64,000 nt of DNA from Charina bottae (taxonomy: Eukaryota > Chordata > Lepidosauria > Squamata > Charinaidae). Of this stretch, positions 24,276 to 35,642 are shown piece after piece; positions within the stretch are counted from its first letter, which is position 1; each line of letters starts with the position of its first letter. The notes under the pieces are model-generated. The model was not told where the DNA came from. It worked only from the letters and a program-made list of their open reading frames with translations, and searched no databases. Location of the stretch: positions 36,171,914 to 36,235,913 of the forward strand of contig JALMGJ010000002.1 in the NCBI GenBank assembly GCA_023362775.1, written 5' to 3'. Position numbers and translations under genes: made by a program.

Positions 24276-26583
24276 GCTATACACTATGGCATCAGCAGGA
24301 CACTCCCATGCTGTGGTCAAAGCTGTGGAGACCCTCAGCAAAGGACAAGATGTACGGAGAGAAACTGAGCTTCTCATGAATTCCCAAGCCAATTGGGAAG
24401 AGTTTCTCATGCCAGCACCCATCTCCATTGCTATCCTAGGGGAACTGATCTTCATCTCAGCCGGACAGGGGGATTTCTCCATCAACATGTTACCTCCTGA
24501 GGGAGGATTCCAGCACCTCAAATATCCAGAATCCTCCAAAGCCTCCCTGTGCCAAGTCAGCAATCGAGGCTGGACCGCCTTCAATGAAGCCCATGTCAGT
24601 ATGGATCAGATTAGACTGTTAGCAAGTAGCATCCCAGAACAGATGAAAACCATCGTACGGACTCTCATCCAGGAGACCGAGGTGGTCACAGCTTTGCTTC
24701 CTAATCAGCTCAAAAACCTCCAGGCAGTGACGGAGCAATGTGGTGGGCTGGCCGAGGCTGTCAGGGCCAAGTTCACAGATGTGATCAACCTCATCCAAGA
24801 ACTCCTGGAGGCTTGTCTCAATGCCGAACGGGGCTATGAGAAGGAGCTGGAGGAAGTGCAGATCGCTCTGGAGCAAGCCAAGATCCGAGAAAAGTCAGCC
24901 AAGGAAGCAAAGGAGATGGCTGAATGGTACCATCATCAGATGAAGGAGCAAGTTGAGGAGTCCTTTCAACAGTATAAGGAAGCCATGGAATCCAACCCTA
25001 CAGGATGGGATGCAGTAGGAATGGAGCTGGTCAATACGCTCACCCAGACTCTGGGAACTTTTTCGGTTGAGTTTAGCCAGATGCTAGCAGGGAAGCAAAA
25101 AAGCCTTGGAGAAGCAACTGATATGTGCAGAAGTGAAGGACTGACAAGGATGATTCCTTTTATCTCAGCCAGTGTCATATGCTCAAAGTCAGCTGAGCTT
25201 TTGACTTTTGCTACCAGCTTGAGGAATCTCTTGGATGAACATGGGGCCTTAAGACCTCCTTGATTCTTGATGAAAAGAGTGGGGAGATCAAAACAAAGTG
25301 GGTGAAGAAGAACTTACAAAGGCTGGGAGACTCTGTTGAAAAAGAGGAAGAGTGTGACCCCAAAATCAAGGCCCAGGAGATCTGCCAAGTGGGACTGGGT
25401 ATTTGTCAACAGTTGGAGCAAATAGTTTTATCAGTGGGTGGCACTGGGAAAGTGGGGGAGAGTTTGCTGGATGGGATACACCAGCTCCATAAGAAGGCCT
25501 CAGAATTTGACTCCTACAGCAAAATGTACACTCGGTCTCCGGCGTTTTCTCCCAAACCACCCAATGTGTCCAAGATGGGGGAAGCAATAAACCTAGGAGT
25601 GGAAAATGCCCGTCTTAAAGTGCAGCAGAGTCGAGAGGCCTTGAAGGCCACAAGAGAGGAGTACCAAAGAAGCTTTGACCATTTCAGAGAAGCAAAATGA
25701 GGAACTGACTGAGATCCTCTGCACTATGAGAGGTTACCAGGTTAAGGAAGTGGATTTTGACACGGCCAGGAAAATGCTCATCAAGGGCTTAGAAGCCCTG
25801 GGCCGGGTAAAGGAGCAATGGGAAAAGATGGTGAGGTTTTTCCAAATGATCTCCAACTTAATTGAGACCTGCCTGGTGTGGAGTGTGAAAGAATTTGCTG
25901 ACATGGTGGATGGTGCCCAAAAGATCTCCAGATACTCATCCAAAGCTTTCACAGCTGATCTGTCCTGACTTCGAGTGAAGGAAAACACGCTGAGACTTGG
26001 TGTTGAGGCTCTGGTGCTTTATTGTCCTACTCTCCTAGACAGAATCCAGCTAAACTAAAATGAACTGGTAATGCTCAGAGAAAGGGCCCAAGAAATCAGG
26101 GCGGGGCCTTCTTTCACCTCTTGGGAGGAAAGCAAAGCGATTCAGTACTGCGCCTGCGTTTCTCCCCCTGGAGGGAGCCCCCTCCTTCTCCGCCAGTTAT
26201 CTCCCTGACATGATCTGGTTTATGGACATGTTTTCAATGCCTCCGGTATGGCTCAGCTGGTAGCCATGATTTCGGAGACTTACACCATGGTGTCGGAGAA
26301 ATACCTGATGGAGCAGGTGAGCAGCTTGGGGCACCTCCTTGCCATGGAAACGGAGGAACCATGTTTGGGTGCTGAACGAGCCGCGTTGGCTGACGCCTGT
26401 GACGCAGCGCGGAATGCAGAGAAGGAGCTGGTCCTGGAGAAGAAAGCTGAGTTTGAGAGAGGTTTGGAGGCCAGAGCTGAGGCCATCGAAAGGGAGATGA
26501 GAGCCGTGCTGCCTGCCCACAGGGACGCCGCTGAGCCACCCCTGAGAATGCTCAGCCTGGAGGAAGAAAGCGAGTGTATATGA
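24276..26583 (+). pseudogene. gene B: broken paralogue of gene C, with two frameshifts and a solo LTR insertion
   Basis: A pyrimidine-rich acceptor ends at 24275 and the ATG at 24286 opens 326 codons that align along their length with gene C. Shared blocks include ANWEEFLMPAPISIAILGEL, the GDFSIN...PPEGG block, MLIKGLEALGRVKEQW and SSKAF...YLMEQVSSLG. The reading frame breaks at about 25255 (TGA at 25261) and again near 25690, each by one base. It resumes in the +1 frames at 25260-25700 and 25675-25968. A 250-bp solo LTR (25961-26210) then interrupts it, and homology continues from 26211 to a TGA at 26581-26583. As in gene C, one long coding exon follows a 5' non-coding exon, which I could not find here. 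The two frameshifts would need confirming as real rather than assembly errors, but the LTR alone disrupts the exon. I do not recognise the family. It lies tail-to-tail with gene C. Confidence 0.8.
25961..26210 (-). mobile_element. solo LTR inside gene B
   Basis: Read on the minus strand the element starts TGTCAGGGAG and ends GTCAGGACA. It carries an AATAAA signal near its 3' end and is flanked by a perfect 5-bp duplication, TGATC (25956-25960 and 26211-26215). Removing it would join the two halves of gene B's homology exactly at the duplication. A second copy of the same LTR is at 7140-7387. No internal retroviral or Ty3-type coding sequence is present, so the class (ERV or Gypsy) is not decided. 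Confidence 0.85.
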
Positions 26584-26734
26584 ACTGTGAACCAATATCT
26601 TGGGGGAAGGGGAGGACAGTTCTGGAAATTCCTTCATAACCGGTTTGGGGGAGATGGGCGGCAATACAAATTTAAATAATAAATAAATAAATAAACCTGA
26701 AAGAACTGGATCACTGTAGTACAAACATCCAGCC

Positions 26735-27000
26735 CAATGATATTTTAGCCGCTTGCTAGTTAAAACCTAGTCTCAACAAGCAGCAGGACCTGGGCAAGCT
26801 TCTCCTGGCTGGGCTGGGTTAGTACTTGGGTGGGAGACGGCCAGGGAATCTCAGGGCTATAGAATAAAGTAGGAAGTTAAAAGAAATAACCTGGAAAAAG
26901 GCAATGGCAGACCACTTCCATACCGATGCCAAGTCGACTCCATGGACGTGTGCGTGAAGTGGAGCTGAACTTGAAGGAGGCTTTATCTTTAACTAGTATG
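26735..27000 (+). mobile_element. 5S-rRNA-derived SINE
   Basis: GGTTAGTACTTGGGTGGGAG is the conserved internal promoter segment of 5S rRNA. The tail (TGCCAAGTCGACTCCATGG ... GTGGAGCTGAACTTGAAGG) recurs at 50.3 and 61.2 kb. The copy is too diverged to be a functional 5S gene. Confidence 0.75.
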
Positions 27001-27189
27001 TTCAATAGTAACCCAACAGACAGATGGGACTGTAACGTTTCTGTGCTCCAGATGTGTCGTAGGTAATTCAGAATACCTATCAGCCGACTGCCCTTAGTGA
27101 ACAACATGGGGGAGATGGGCGGTTATATAAATTTAAATAAATAAATAAACATGGGCATTGTGCTTCTTTATTAATAACATTTTAATTTT

Positions 27190-27422
27190 TTTTCTTTTTG
27201 CCATCAAGTCAGGGTTGACTCCTGGCAACTGCCTGGACAAGTCCCTGCAGTTTTCTTGGCAAGGTTTTTCAGAAGTGGTTTGCCCTTGCCTGCTTCCTAG
27301 GGCCCAGAGAGAGGGACTGGCCCAAGGTCACCCAGCTGGCTTCGTGGCTAAGGCGGGACTAGAACTCTCGGTCTCCCCGTTTCTGGTCTGGTGCCTTAAC
27401 CATGATGCCAAACTGTCTCTCT
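27190..27422 (-). mobile_element. MIR-like SINE
   Basis: A near full-length single-unit copy with GACTCCTGGCAACTGCCTGG, GGACTGGCCCAAGGTCACCC and GGTGCCTTAACCATGATGCC. It helps to define the ancestral unit of the expanded arrays. Confidence 0.85.
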
Positions 27423-27665
27423 GTTTACCAAGAACAGTGTGTATATTCATTAGCATATGATATTGTCATAGAGTCTGCTGTTTTGAATAATGTGAAAAGC
27501 ATTCCTACACTACTGTGGTAAATACCAACTAAGCAATCCATTCTTGCTCCCTTTCAGCTCAAGGTTCCACTTCCTGAATCCCCAACCTTCAACATTTAAT
27601 TTCCCAACACATCATCTTCTTTATAGGACTTCCAATTACCAAACAAAATGGTTGACCCTGGACCA

Positions 27666-27801
27666 GTCCAGTGCTAGCTTGGCAACTTCTAGGTGTGCAA
27701 ACTTCAATTCCCAGAGTTCTCATCAAGGGCCATGCTTGCTGTGGAATTCTGGGAGTTGAAGTCCACACACCTGGAAGTTGCCAAGGTTGGGAAAGACTGT
27801 C
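27666..27801. mobile_element. diverged palindromic hAT MITE
   Basis: AACTTCAATTCCCAGAGTTC and GGAATTCTGGGAGTTGAAGT form the two arms. The ends are degraded. Confidence 0.65.
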
Positions 27802-28117
27802 CCATCTGCCTGGTGACTGTAGAAACTGTAGTTTCTCTGTGTAATCCTTTCCAAACCTGAGCTCAAAGCTTCCCCTACTGTAGTAGCAGTTGCTATCCTA
27901 TTTTATGCCCAGTCCCCAGCTGCAAAACCAGTACTGCTGTGCCAATCCTTTGAAAGAGAGATTTAAAGTGTGGGAATATGTATGAGTCCTCCCTTTGGAC
28001 CATTAAAGCAACCATGTCTTTTTCCATGTCTTGCACAACTGCTTTAGAAGCTGCTCCCAGATGTTTTTGTATGCAGAGCCACTTCGCTTTTTTGGGGGGG
28101 TCCACAGGGAGAGGTAA

Positions 28118-28225
28118 AAACAGTCAAGATGGTGGCTGTGTTCACATGATCAAAGCCCTGCCCCTTTTTTACACGTGTCACAACTTTGATTGTGCAGTCA
28201 CGTCCGCCCTCTTGACTATTTAAAT
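28118..28225. repeat. palindromic MITE-like repeat (second copy)
   Basis: AGTCAAGATGGTGGCTGTGT...TGATCAAAGCCCTGCCCC and CACAACTTTGATTGTGCAGT...GCCCTCTTGACT form inverted arms, matching 21.16 kb in layout. Confidence 0.6.
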
Positions 28226-28620
28226 CTCCCCCTCGGGACGCTTCTGCTTTGTTTCTGTTTTTTTCCCAGTGAAAAAGTGGGAAAAAGCAAAGTGGCCGTG
28301 CACGCATGCTTGCGGAGACAGCCGTAGCTTTTGAAACAGCCGATCAATCCTGGAAAAGACGTAACTGCTTTAATAAGTCTTCCCTGCTCCTGCACATCCT
28401 AAATTCACATAGCCTTGAAAACTCAGCCTTTGCTTATTCAGCTAAATTATTACTTCATTCAGAGACCATCCTCCAGATACACAGATTATAATACACAAGC
28501 AAACCAAAATACTGTGCTTCTTCGTAGACCTCTTTCTGGCAATGGCCCATGATTCAGTCTTGATAAGTATTCCTTATGGTGGAGTCCCAAAGATTTATTT
28601 GTAGGCAGGTCGATAGGTAG

Positions 28621-28957
28621 GGGCGTGGTGGCTCAGCGGGTAAGACGCCAGGCTTGTCGATCAGAAGATCGCAAGTTCGGAGGTTTGAATCCCTAGCCCC
28701 GCGTGACGGAGTGAGCTCATGCACTCGCCCCAGCTCTTGCCAACCTAGCAATTCGAAAGCATGCAAATGCAAGTAGATGAATAGGTACCACTTTGGAGGG
28801 TAGGTAACAGCGTTCAGCGCGCGTCATGCCGGCCACATGACCGTGGAAGCGTCTTCGGACAACGCTGGCTCTTCGGCTAACAAACAGAGATGAGCACCGG
28901 CCCCTAGAGTTGGACACGACTGCACAACTGTGCGGGGGGAACCTTTACCTTTACTCA
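28621..28957 (+). mobile_element. Sauria-type SINE
   Basis: Full-length copy with a 9-bp duplication, GATAGGTAG (28612-28620 and 28958-28966). Confidence 0.9.
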
Positions 28958-29247
28958 GATAGGTAGGTAGGTTCAGGCAGATGCCTAAAAAAGTGTGTCT
29001 GCTTTACAGTAATTAATAGCAGAGAAGTGCTAAACTCACACAGCGACTGCAGACCTTCTTCCTTTCTTATTAACTCTCCACCATTCACCATTCACCATTC
29101 ACTGCCATACCTATAGATGTAGATACACACACATGTATACATGCACACACAGACACACACTGCACTACTGAAAATTACTTTGTTATTATATGCATGTATA
29201 CCCAGTGCCATTTGTGGCATTGCTAGTCTTGTGCGTACTGATTAGAG

Positions 29248-29353
29248 CAGTGATTCTCAGCCTTAGCAACTCTACGATGTATGGACTTCAACTCCCAGAA
29301 TTCTGAGAGTTGAAGTCCACACATCTTAGAGTTGCTAAAGTTGAGAAACACTG
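29248..29353. mobile_element. palindromic hAT MITE
   Basis: CAGTGATTCTCAGCC...GTTGAGAAACACTG flanked by a perfect 8-bp duplication, GATTAGAG (29240-29247 and 29354-29361). Confidence 0.9.
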
Positions 29354-29369
29354 GATTAGAGGGAAGGGA

Positions 29370-30380
29370 CAGTAACACATTTCAAATATTGCTCACATTT
29401 CACTTTGATTTGTATTGATTAGTAGCCCTCTGATGTACTAGGGGGGTTAAGATGTTTAATAACAGGTCTGGTGGTTTCCCAATAGCCTGGCATGCCAGTG
29501 TCAAGGGGTGCGGTACGCATTCATTCTGCTTCTGGATTGTTCTGCAGGGAGGCAGCAGGACTGGATGGAGCCCCTGGGTGGAGCATCAGGGGAAATAAAA
29601 GGAAAAAGCAACGGGCCACAACTATGTGAGACCGAAGATGAACTGTCTGCCTGAAGCCAAGGCCGCCAATAAGGGAACATACAGGCATTACAGTTCTCAT
29701 GCGTTTTATTTCTCCGCGGAAAAAATGGATTGCTCGAGAGCTCTGCGTTTGGTGACTTTCAATGCAAATAAAAGGGCTCCTTAGTTTGAAAAAAGCAAAC
29801 AAGCTTCTGGTTTCCATTTATATACTGTAAGGGAAGGAAGGCTAAGGTAAAATGTGTGTTTCTGATCTATGAAGTCATACACTTTGGAGGTCCCTCTCTT
29901 CATGGAAGTGGCTGAGAAGCTGTCAATGGGCTCATCCATAACTTTAATTCACAGTGGCACAAAGATGCCTCACCAACCATTTATGGGGGAGATGTCCTCA
30001 GGATACAGCCTTTGTCTCCCACCCAGCATAAATTCATTCTAAGTTGTTCCGATTTTCATGTCTTCCATCTTCTCCTGAAACAAGTCTCCGCATTCTGGTT
30101 ACAAAGCCGGTGTGATGACTCACTCCTTTGATATTAACTTAGAAACTTTTAGCACAAGCCATGGTAGGATATGAAAAAGTTATTTTATTAATATAAGTGA
30201 ATAGAATCGATGCAAAGAGCGAACTAAAATTTGTTACACAGCCAGCCTTTGATGTTTCCAGATGGATGGCCTTGGAGCCTGGTTCCTCTCTTCCCCCCCT
30301 TAACGCCTGCATGCCTTTCTCTAATGGTTGCTCTACTGTCTGGCAAGCACTCTAGCTAATTACTGCAGGCTTCGCACTAT
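29370..30380. other. intergenic, no feature recognised
   Basis: No coding homology or known repeat was seen. Confidence 0.45.
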
Positions 30381-30386
30381 CTAGTT

Positions 30387-30699
30387 CAGGGCTTTCCAAA
30401 GTGCCGCCGCTGGCGACACACCAGTGGCGGCGGCGATGGCAGTGCGGCGGCGGCGCGTGCGCGCACAGTGGCGCAGGGTCCGTGCAGCAGCACGCACACG
30501 GCAGCGGCACGGGGGCGTGCAGCAGCGCGCACGTGCATGGCGGCGGCGGCAGCCTCCGCTAAAATGCGGAAGCACTGATCCTGCGCTGCTGCTGCCGCCG
30601 CCGTGCACGTGCGCGCCGCCGCTTCCGGGTGGTGTGGCGACACACCACGCTGTGTGTGGTGACACACTTTTGTGTTGCGACACAGTTTGGAAAGCTCTG
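30387..30699. mobile_element. GC-rich hAT element, copy 1
   Basis: CAGGGCTTTCCAAAG...TTTGGAAAGCTCTG is flanked by a perfect 8-bp duplication, ATCTAGTT (30379-30386 and 30700-30707). The interior is very rich in CGGCGG/GCAGCG, so long open frames on all strands are artefacts. Confidence 0.88.
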
Positions 30700-30709
30700 A
30701 TCTAGTTAC

Positions 30710-31753
30710 TAAAATCCCATCTATCTAAGGCAACATCACTAACTAGTTACTACAAATCCCATCTACCTAAAGCAGAAGGCAGGATGGCATCCTGACAGCC
30801 GGTACACAATGTTAGTGGTGATGCAGTCAGGAGCTGGCATCTGATCTTATTGGCTGGTTGAGGCTGATCTTATTGGCTGGCATCTGCCGATCTTGGCTGG
30901 TTGAGGCTTTCCCTCCAGTTACTGGTCACTGCCCTCTTTTGGCCTACGGTGCAGGTGAAACCAGACACCTGCTTCTTCTGTCAAGGTAATACTTGACTTG
31001 CTCTTTGCTAAGTGCATTGCCTAGGCTCCTTGTACATACTGGGATATTGGTCTTCTGGAAAACCATTAAACGTATTATTAAACATATGTTCAGTGGTCTT
31101 TCAAGGCTGGTAGACTTGTCTAAAAATCAAGTTATGTACTGCTGATTCTGTTCCAAATGAGTGCATTAAAAGTTTTTTGTTTCAGTCAACGAAGGGGTAG
31201 ATTTTATTACTTTAGGAGGGAGACCATGTCATTTTGCCTACTCTGTGGAATACTTCTGGGTACTGCCAATTGTGTCCATCGTTGCCAATATTGGTATTCC
31301 TTAGCAGCCCTTATCGATTTGTCACCCAGGTCCCAAATATCCCAGGAGTTCTGCTAGTTTCCACTTCTAGCCCAGATGATGGGAGAATGGTAAAATGGTC
31401 TATCAGTCTTGTGGAAGACTGGTACATCTCTGTCTAATAGGTCAGTGCGCAGGAGGGCAGCCAGGAAGCTCTCCCCACACCCCTCCTCTGCTGCATCCTA
31501 CAAAATTGTTGAAGGTTCATTGTAATGTAAAATAAAAACAAGATTTCTTAACCTTGTGGCATAGACTGAACTTCATAACTGATCTTCCATGATTTTGTAG
31601 TACCACGGAACTTCCTATCTTTTATCCTCTATAAGGGAATTCTAGTTACCCACAATCTCCACTGATCTGGTTCTAGAACACACGCTTCTCTAACACCATG
31701 TAGCAAGTTTTCAAGATATAGTAAATATGAGGGTGGAAATTTACACTGCCCCT
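30710..31753. other. intergenic between hAT and BovB, no feature recognised
   Basis: A short direct repeat (TGATCTTATTGGCTGG, 30842 and 30867) is the only structure noticed. Confidence 0.45.
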
Positions 31754-31906
31754 AATATTCACACTCCAGCAAAGGAGATTGTTACCTTGTCGTGGTGCTG
31801 GAGCTTGAGTACCTCAATGAAACCATGAGCTAAACCGTGAAGGGACACCCAAGATGGGAAGGTCGTGGCAGAGAGGTCAGACTAAATACGATCCCTGGGG
31901 AAGGTA

Positions 31907-32101
31907 ATGGCAACCCACCCCAGTATTCTTGCCATGAAAACTAAATGGATCAGTACAACCAAAGATATGTCGGTATACCATCGGAAGATGGGACTCCCAG
32001 GTCGGAAGATGGTCAAAATGCTACTGGGGAGGAACAGAGGATACGTTCAACTAGCCCCAGATGTGATGACGCAGCTAGCTCAAAGCCGAAAGGACGGCTA
32101 G
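31907..32101 (+). CDS. small BovB ORF1-like reading frame, 64 aa
   Basis: A 64-codon frame starts 38 bases before ORF2's first ATG and overlaps it in another frame. RTE-type LINEs often carry a short first ORF overlapping ORF2. The product is basic and has no recognisable domain. Whether it is translated is unknown. Confidence 0.35.
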   Translation: MATHPSILAMKTKWISTTKDMSVYHRKMGLPGRKMVKMLLGRNRGYVQLAPDVMTQLAQSRKDG

Positions 32102-34977
32102 CGGCCGACGGTGCTGGTGGTGAACGACGAATCCGATGTTCTAAAGATCAACACACCATAGGAACCTGGAATGTAAGATCTATGAGCCAGGGCAAATTGG
32201 ATGTGGTTATTGGTGAGATGTCAAGATTAAATATAGACATTTTAGGTGTCAGTGAACTGAAATGGACTGGGATGGGCCATTTCACATCAGATGACCACCA
32301 GATCTACTACTGTGGACAAGAGGACCACAGAAGAAATGGAGTAGCCTTCATAATTAATAATAAAGTGGCTAAAGCAGTGCTTGGATACAATCCAAAAAAC
32401 GATAGAATGATCTCAATTCGAATTCAGGGTAAGCCATTTAACATCACAGTGATCCAAATATACGCCCCAACCACAGATGCTGAAGAAGCAGAAGTATATC
32501 AGTTCTATGAGGATCTGCAGCACCTACTAGATAATACACCAAAAAGAGATGTTATTTTCATTACAGGAGACTGGAATGCTAAGGTGGGTAGTCAGACGAC
32601 ACCTGGAATTACAGGCAAGCATGGTCTGGGAGAACAAAATGAAGCAGGGCATAGGCTGATAGAATTTTGCCAAGACAACTCACTGTGCATAACAAACACT
32701 CTATTCCAACAACCTAAAAGACGACTTTATACATGGACTTCACCAGATGGTCGACACCGAAATCAGATTGACTACATCCTTTGCAGCCAAAGGTGGCGGA
32801 CATCTATACAATCAGTAAAAACAAGACCTGGAGCTGACTGTAGTTCAGATCACGAACTTCTTATTGCAAAATTTAGAATCAGACTAAAGAGAATAGGGAA
32901 GACCCACAGATCAGTTAGATATGAGCTCACTAATATTCCTAAGGAATATGCAGTGGTGGTGAAGAATAGATTTAAGGGACTAGATTTAGTAGATAGGGTC
33001 CCAGAAGAACTATGGACAGAAGTTCGCAACATTGTTCAGGAGGCGGCAACAAAAAACGTCCCAAAGAAAAAGAAAACCAAGAAGGCAAGATGGCTGTCTG
33101 CTGAAACACTGGAAGTAGCCCAAGAAAGAAGGAAAGCAAAAGGCAACAGTGATAGGGGGAGATATGCCCAATTAAATGCAAAATTCCAGAGGTTAGCCAG
33201 AAGAGATAAGGGATTATTTTTAAACAAGCAATGTGCGGAAGTGGAAGAAGACAATAGAATAGGAAGGACAAGAGACCTCTTCCAGAAAATTAGAAACATC
33301 GGAGGTAAATTCCAGGCAAAAATGGGTATGATCAAAAACAAAGATGGTAAGGACCTAACAGAAGCAGAAGAGATCAAGAAAAGGTGGCAAGAATATACGG
33401 AAGATCTGTATAGGAAGGATAATAATATTGGAGATAGCTTTGACGGTGTGGTCAGTGAGTTAGAGCCAGACATCCTGAAGAGTGAGGTTGAATGGGCCTT
33501 AAGAAGCATTGCTAATAACAAGGCAGCAGGAGATGATGGTATCCCAGCTGAACTGTTTAAAATCTTGCAAGATGATGCTGTCAAGGTGATGCATGCCATA
33601 TGCCAGCAAATTTGGAAAACACAAGAATGGCCATCAGATTGGAAAAAATCAACTTATATCCCCATACCAAAAAAGGGAAGCACTAAAGAATGTTCAAACT
33701 ATCGAACAGTGGCACTTATTTCACATGCCAGTAAGGTAATGCTCAAGATCTTGCAAGGTAGACTCCAGCAATTCATGGAGCGAGAATTGCCAGATGTACA
33801 AGCTGGGTTTAGAAAAGGCAGAGGAACTAGAGACCAAATTGCCAATATCCGCTGGATAATGGAGAAAGCCAGGGAGTTTCAGAAAAACATCTATTTCTGT
33901 TTTATTGACTATTCTAAAGCCTTTGACTGTGTGGATCATAACAAATTGTGGCAAGTTCTTGGTGGTATAGGGATACCAAGTCATCTTGTCTGCCTCCTGA
34001 GGAATCTGTATAACGACCAAGTAGCAACGGTAAGAACAGACCACGGAACAACGGACTGGTTTAAGATTGGGAAAGGAGTACGGCAGGGTTGTATACTCTC
34101 ACCCTACCTATTCAACCTGTACGCAGAACACATCATGCAACGTGCTGGGCTTGATGAATCCAAGGCTGGAGTTAAAATCACTGGAAGAAACATTAACAAT
34201 CTCAGATATGCAGATGATACCACTTTGATGGCTGAAAGCGAGGAGGAGCTGAGCAGCCTTATGACGAAGGTGAAAGAAGAAAGTGCAAAAGCTGGGTTGC
34301 AGTTAAACCTCAAAAAAACCAAGATTATGGCAACGAGCTTGATTGATGACTGGCAAATAGAGGGAGAAAAAGTGGAGGCAGTGACAGACTTTGTATTTCT
34401 AGGCGCAAAGATTACTGCAGACGCTGACTGCAGCCAGGAAATCAGAAGACGTCTACTTCTTGGGAGGAGAGCAATGGCAAATCTTGATAAAATAGTTAAG
34501 AGCAGAGACATCACACTGACAACAAAGGTCCGCATAGTTAAAGCAATAGTATTCCCTGTAGTAACCTATGGCTGTGAGAGCTGGACCATAAGGAAGGCTG
34601 AGCGAAGGAAGATAGATGCTTTTGAACTGTGGTGTTGGAGGAAAATTCTGAGAGTGCCTTGGACTGCAAGAAGATCAAACCAGTCCATACTCCAGGAAAT
34701 AAAGCCAGACCGCTCACTTGAGGGAATGATATTAAAGGCAAAACTCAAGTACTTTGGCCACATAATGAGAAGACAGGATACCTTGGAGAAGAAGCTGATG
34801 CTAGGGAAAGTGGAAGGCAAAAGGAAGAGGGGCCGACCAAGGGCAAGATGGATGGATGATATTCTGGAGGTGACAGACTCAACCATTGGGGAGCTGGGGA
34901 TGGTGACGGCTGACAGAAAGCTCTGGCGTGGACTGGTCCATGAAGTCACGAAGAGTCGGAAACGACTGAACGAATAA
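31945..34977 (+). CDS. BovB ORF2: APE endonuclease and reverse transcriptase, 1010 aa
   Basis: The ORF is uninterrupted. The apurinic-type endonuclease has GTWNVRSM (about residue 73), SELKWTG, GDWNAKVG (about 207) and SDHELL (about 300). The reverse transcriptase has AGFRKGRGTRDQIANIRW, FIDYSKAFDCVDH (about 653), RQGCILSPYLFNLYAEHIM and the catalytic YADD (about 755). The C-terminal part has YGCESWT, the WCWRKILRVPWTARRSN block and FGHIMRR. All catalytic motifs are present, so it may encode an active enzyme that nicks target DNA and primes reverse transcription there. The sequence looks strikingly like ruminant BovB, in line with the known patchy, horizontal distribution of this LINE. The true start codon is uncertain, as 31945 is simply the first ATG of the frame. 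Confidence 0.93.
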   Translation: MDQYNQRYVGIPSEDGTPRSEDGQNATGEEQRIRSTSPRCDDAASSKPKGRLAADGAGGERRIRCSKDQHTIGTWNVRSMSQGKLDVVIGEMSRLNIDILGVSELKWTGMGHFTSDDHQIYYCGQEDHRRNGVAFIINNKVAKAVLGYNPKNDRMISIRIQGKPFNITVIQIYAPTTDAEEAEVYQFYEDLQHLLDNTPKRDVIFITGDWNAKVGSQTTPGITGKHGLGEQNEAGHRLIEFCQDNSLCITNTLFQQPKRRLYTWTSPDGRHRNQIDYILCSQRWRTSIQSVKTRPGADCSSDHELLIAKFRIRLKRIGKTHRSVRYELTNIPKEYAVVVKNRFKGLDLVDRVPEELWTEVRNIVQEAATKNVPKKKKTKKARWLSAETLEVAQERRKAKGNSDRGRYAQLNAKFQRLARRDKGLFLNKQCAEVEEDNRIGRTRDLFQKIRNIGGKFQAKMGMIKNKDGKDLTEAEEIKKRWQEYTEDLYRKDNNIGDSFDGVVSELEPDILKSEVEWALRSIANNKAAGDDGIPAELFKILQDDAVKVMHAICQQIWKTQEWPSDWKKSTYIPIPKKGSTKECSNYRTVALISHASKVMLKILQGRLQQFMERELPDVQAGFRKGRGTRDQIANIRWIMEKAREFQKNIYFCFIDYSKAFDCVDHNKLWQVLGGIGIPSHLVCLLRNLYNDQVATVRTDHGTTDWFKIGKGVRQGCILSPYLFNLYAEHIMQRAGLDESKAGVKITGRNINNLRYADDTTLMAESEEELSSLMTKVKEESAKAGLQLNLKKTKIMATSLIDDWQIEGEKVEAVTDFVFLGAKITADADCSQEIRRRLLLGRRAMANLDKIVKSRDITLTTKVRIVKAIVFPVVTYGCESWTIRKAERRKIDAFELWCWRKILRVPWTARRSNQSILQEIKPDRSLEGMILKAKLKYFGHIMRRQDTLEKKLMLGKVEGKRKRGRPRARWMDDILEVTDSTIGELGMVTADRKLWRGLVHEVTKSRKRLNE

Positions 34978-34995
34978 ACAACAACAATATTCACA

Positions 34996-35634
34996 ACGTT
35001 GTTCCAACTGTAAGCTCTGGTATGTTCTGAGCTCTAATGTTATGATATTGTTAAGACCAAAAATATTTTAAAACCAGGCCAACTTTAAAGAGTGGACAAT
35101 TATTGACTATTTCTGGCATGCCGGTTGCAATAAAAACAAGAATTTAATGTAGGATAACTGTTTATTACAATGTTTAGTAACTTCAGAATGACTAACACAT
35201 TTCTTATATATGGAAGAGAAACTCAAATGAGTAAAAGATAGCAAGATTAAAATGTGAAACTAGTGGCAATTGGAAGACAAAAGCATTAAAAACCTTACTT
35301 GGCCGTCTTAAGATTAAAACAATACTGTATATTAGCAGTTAATAATTGTATGGTTAACAAATAAGAGAAATTCTACTAGCTGAGGCAAAAATAGAATATA
35401 TTTTTTTTTCATTGAAAACTGTGTGAAGGAGAAAATCTTGTGATCATTTCAAAGGAATTATTATACACGCACACTCACACACAAGAACTGATTAAAAAAA
35501 CCCTGTATACTATATGAGGAAGGGAGCCAACAAGGTATCTTTTTGCCTACTTAAAACGTATTTTCTTTATATCCAAGCTTGATGTGTATACCTTCCATGT
35601 GAGGATAATTTTTCATGCATTTGATGAAGTAAGT
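34996..35634. other. intergenic, A/T-rich, no feature recognised
   Basis: A poly-T run near 35400 and a few CA repeats near 35470. No exon recognised. Confidence 0.45.
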
Positions 35635-35642
35635 CTCTAGTC

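Larger units (their letters stand above)
31764..34985 (+). mobile_element. full-length RTE-BovB LINE
   Basis: The element is bounded by a perfect 10-bp duplication, AATATTCACA (31754-31763 and 34986-34995). It has a 5' region of about 180 bases, a small ORF overlapping the main ORF, the complete endonuclease/reverse-transcriptase ORF, and the usual BovB 3' end with an ACAACAACAA tail. The length (3.2 kb), the intact ORF and the undecayed duplication all point to a recent insertion. It sits between genes B and C. Confidence 0.93.

Noticed and set aside
24244..24285. Upstream ATG for gene B
   Set aside because: It lies before the acceptor at 24275. Homology with gene C starts at the ATG at 24286.
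26780..26860. Functional 5S rRNA gene
   Set aside because: Only the internal promoter region is similar, and the flanks match other SINE copies instead of the 5S ends.
30381..30705. Overlapping long frames on both strands
   Set aside because: They are produced by CGGCGG-rich sequence of a hAT element with clear ends and an 8-bp duplication.
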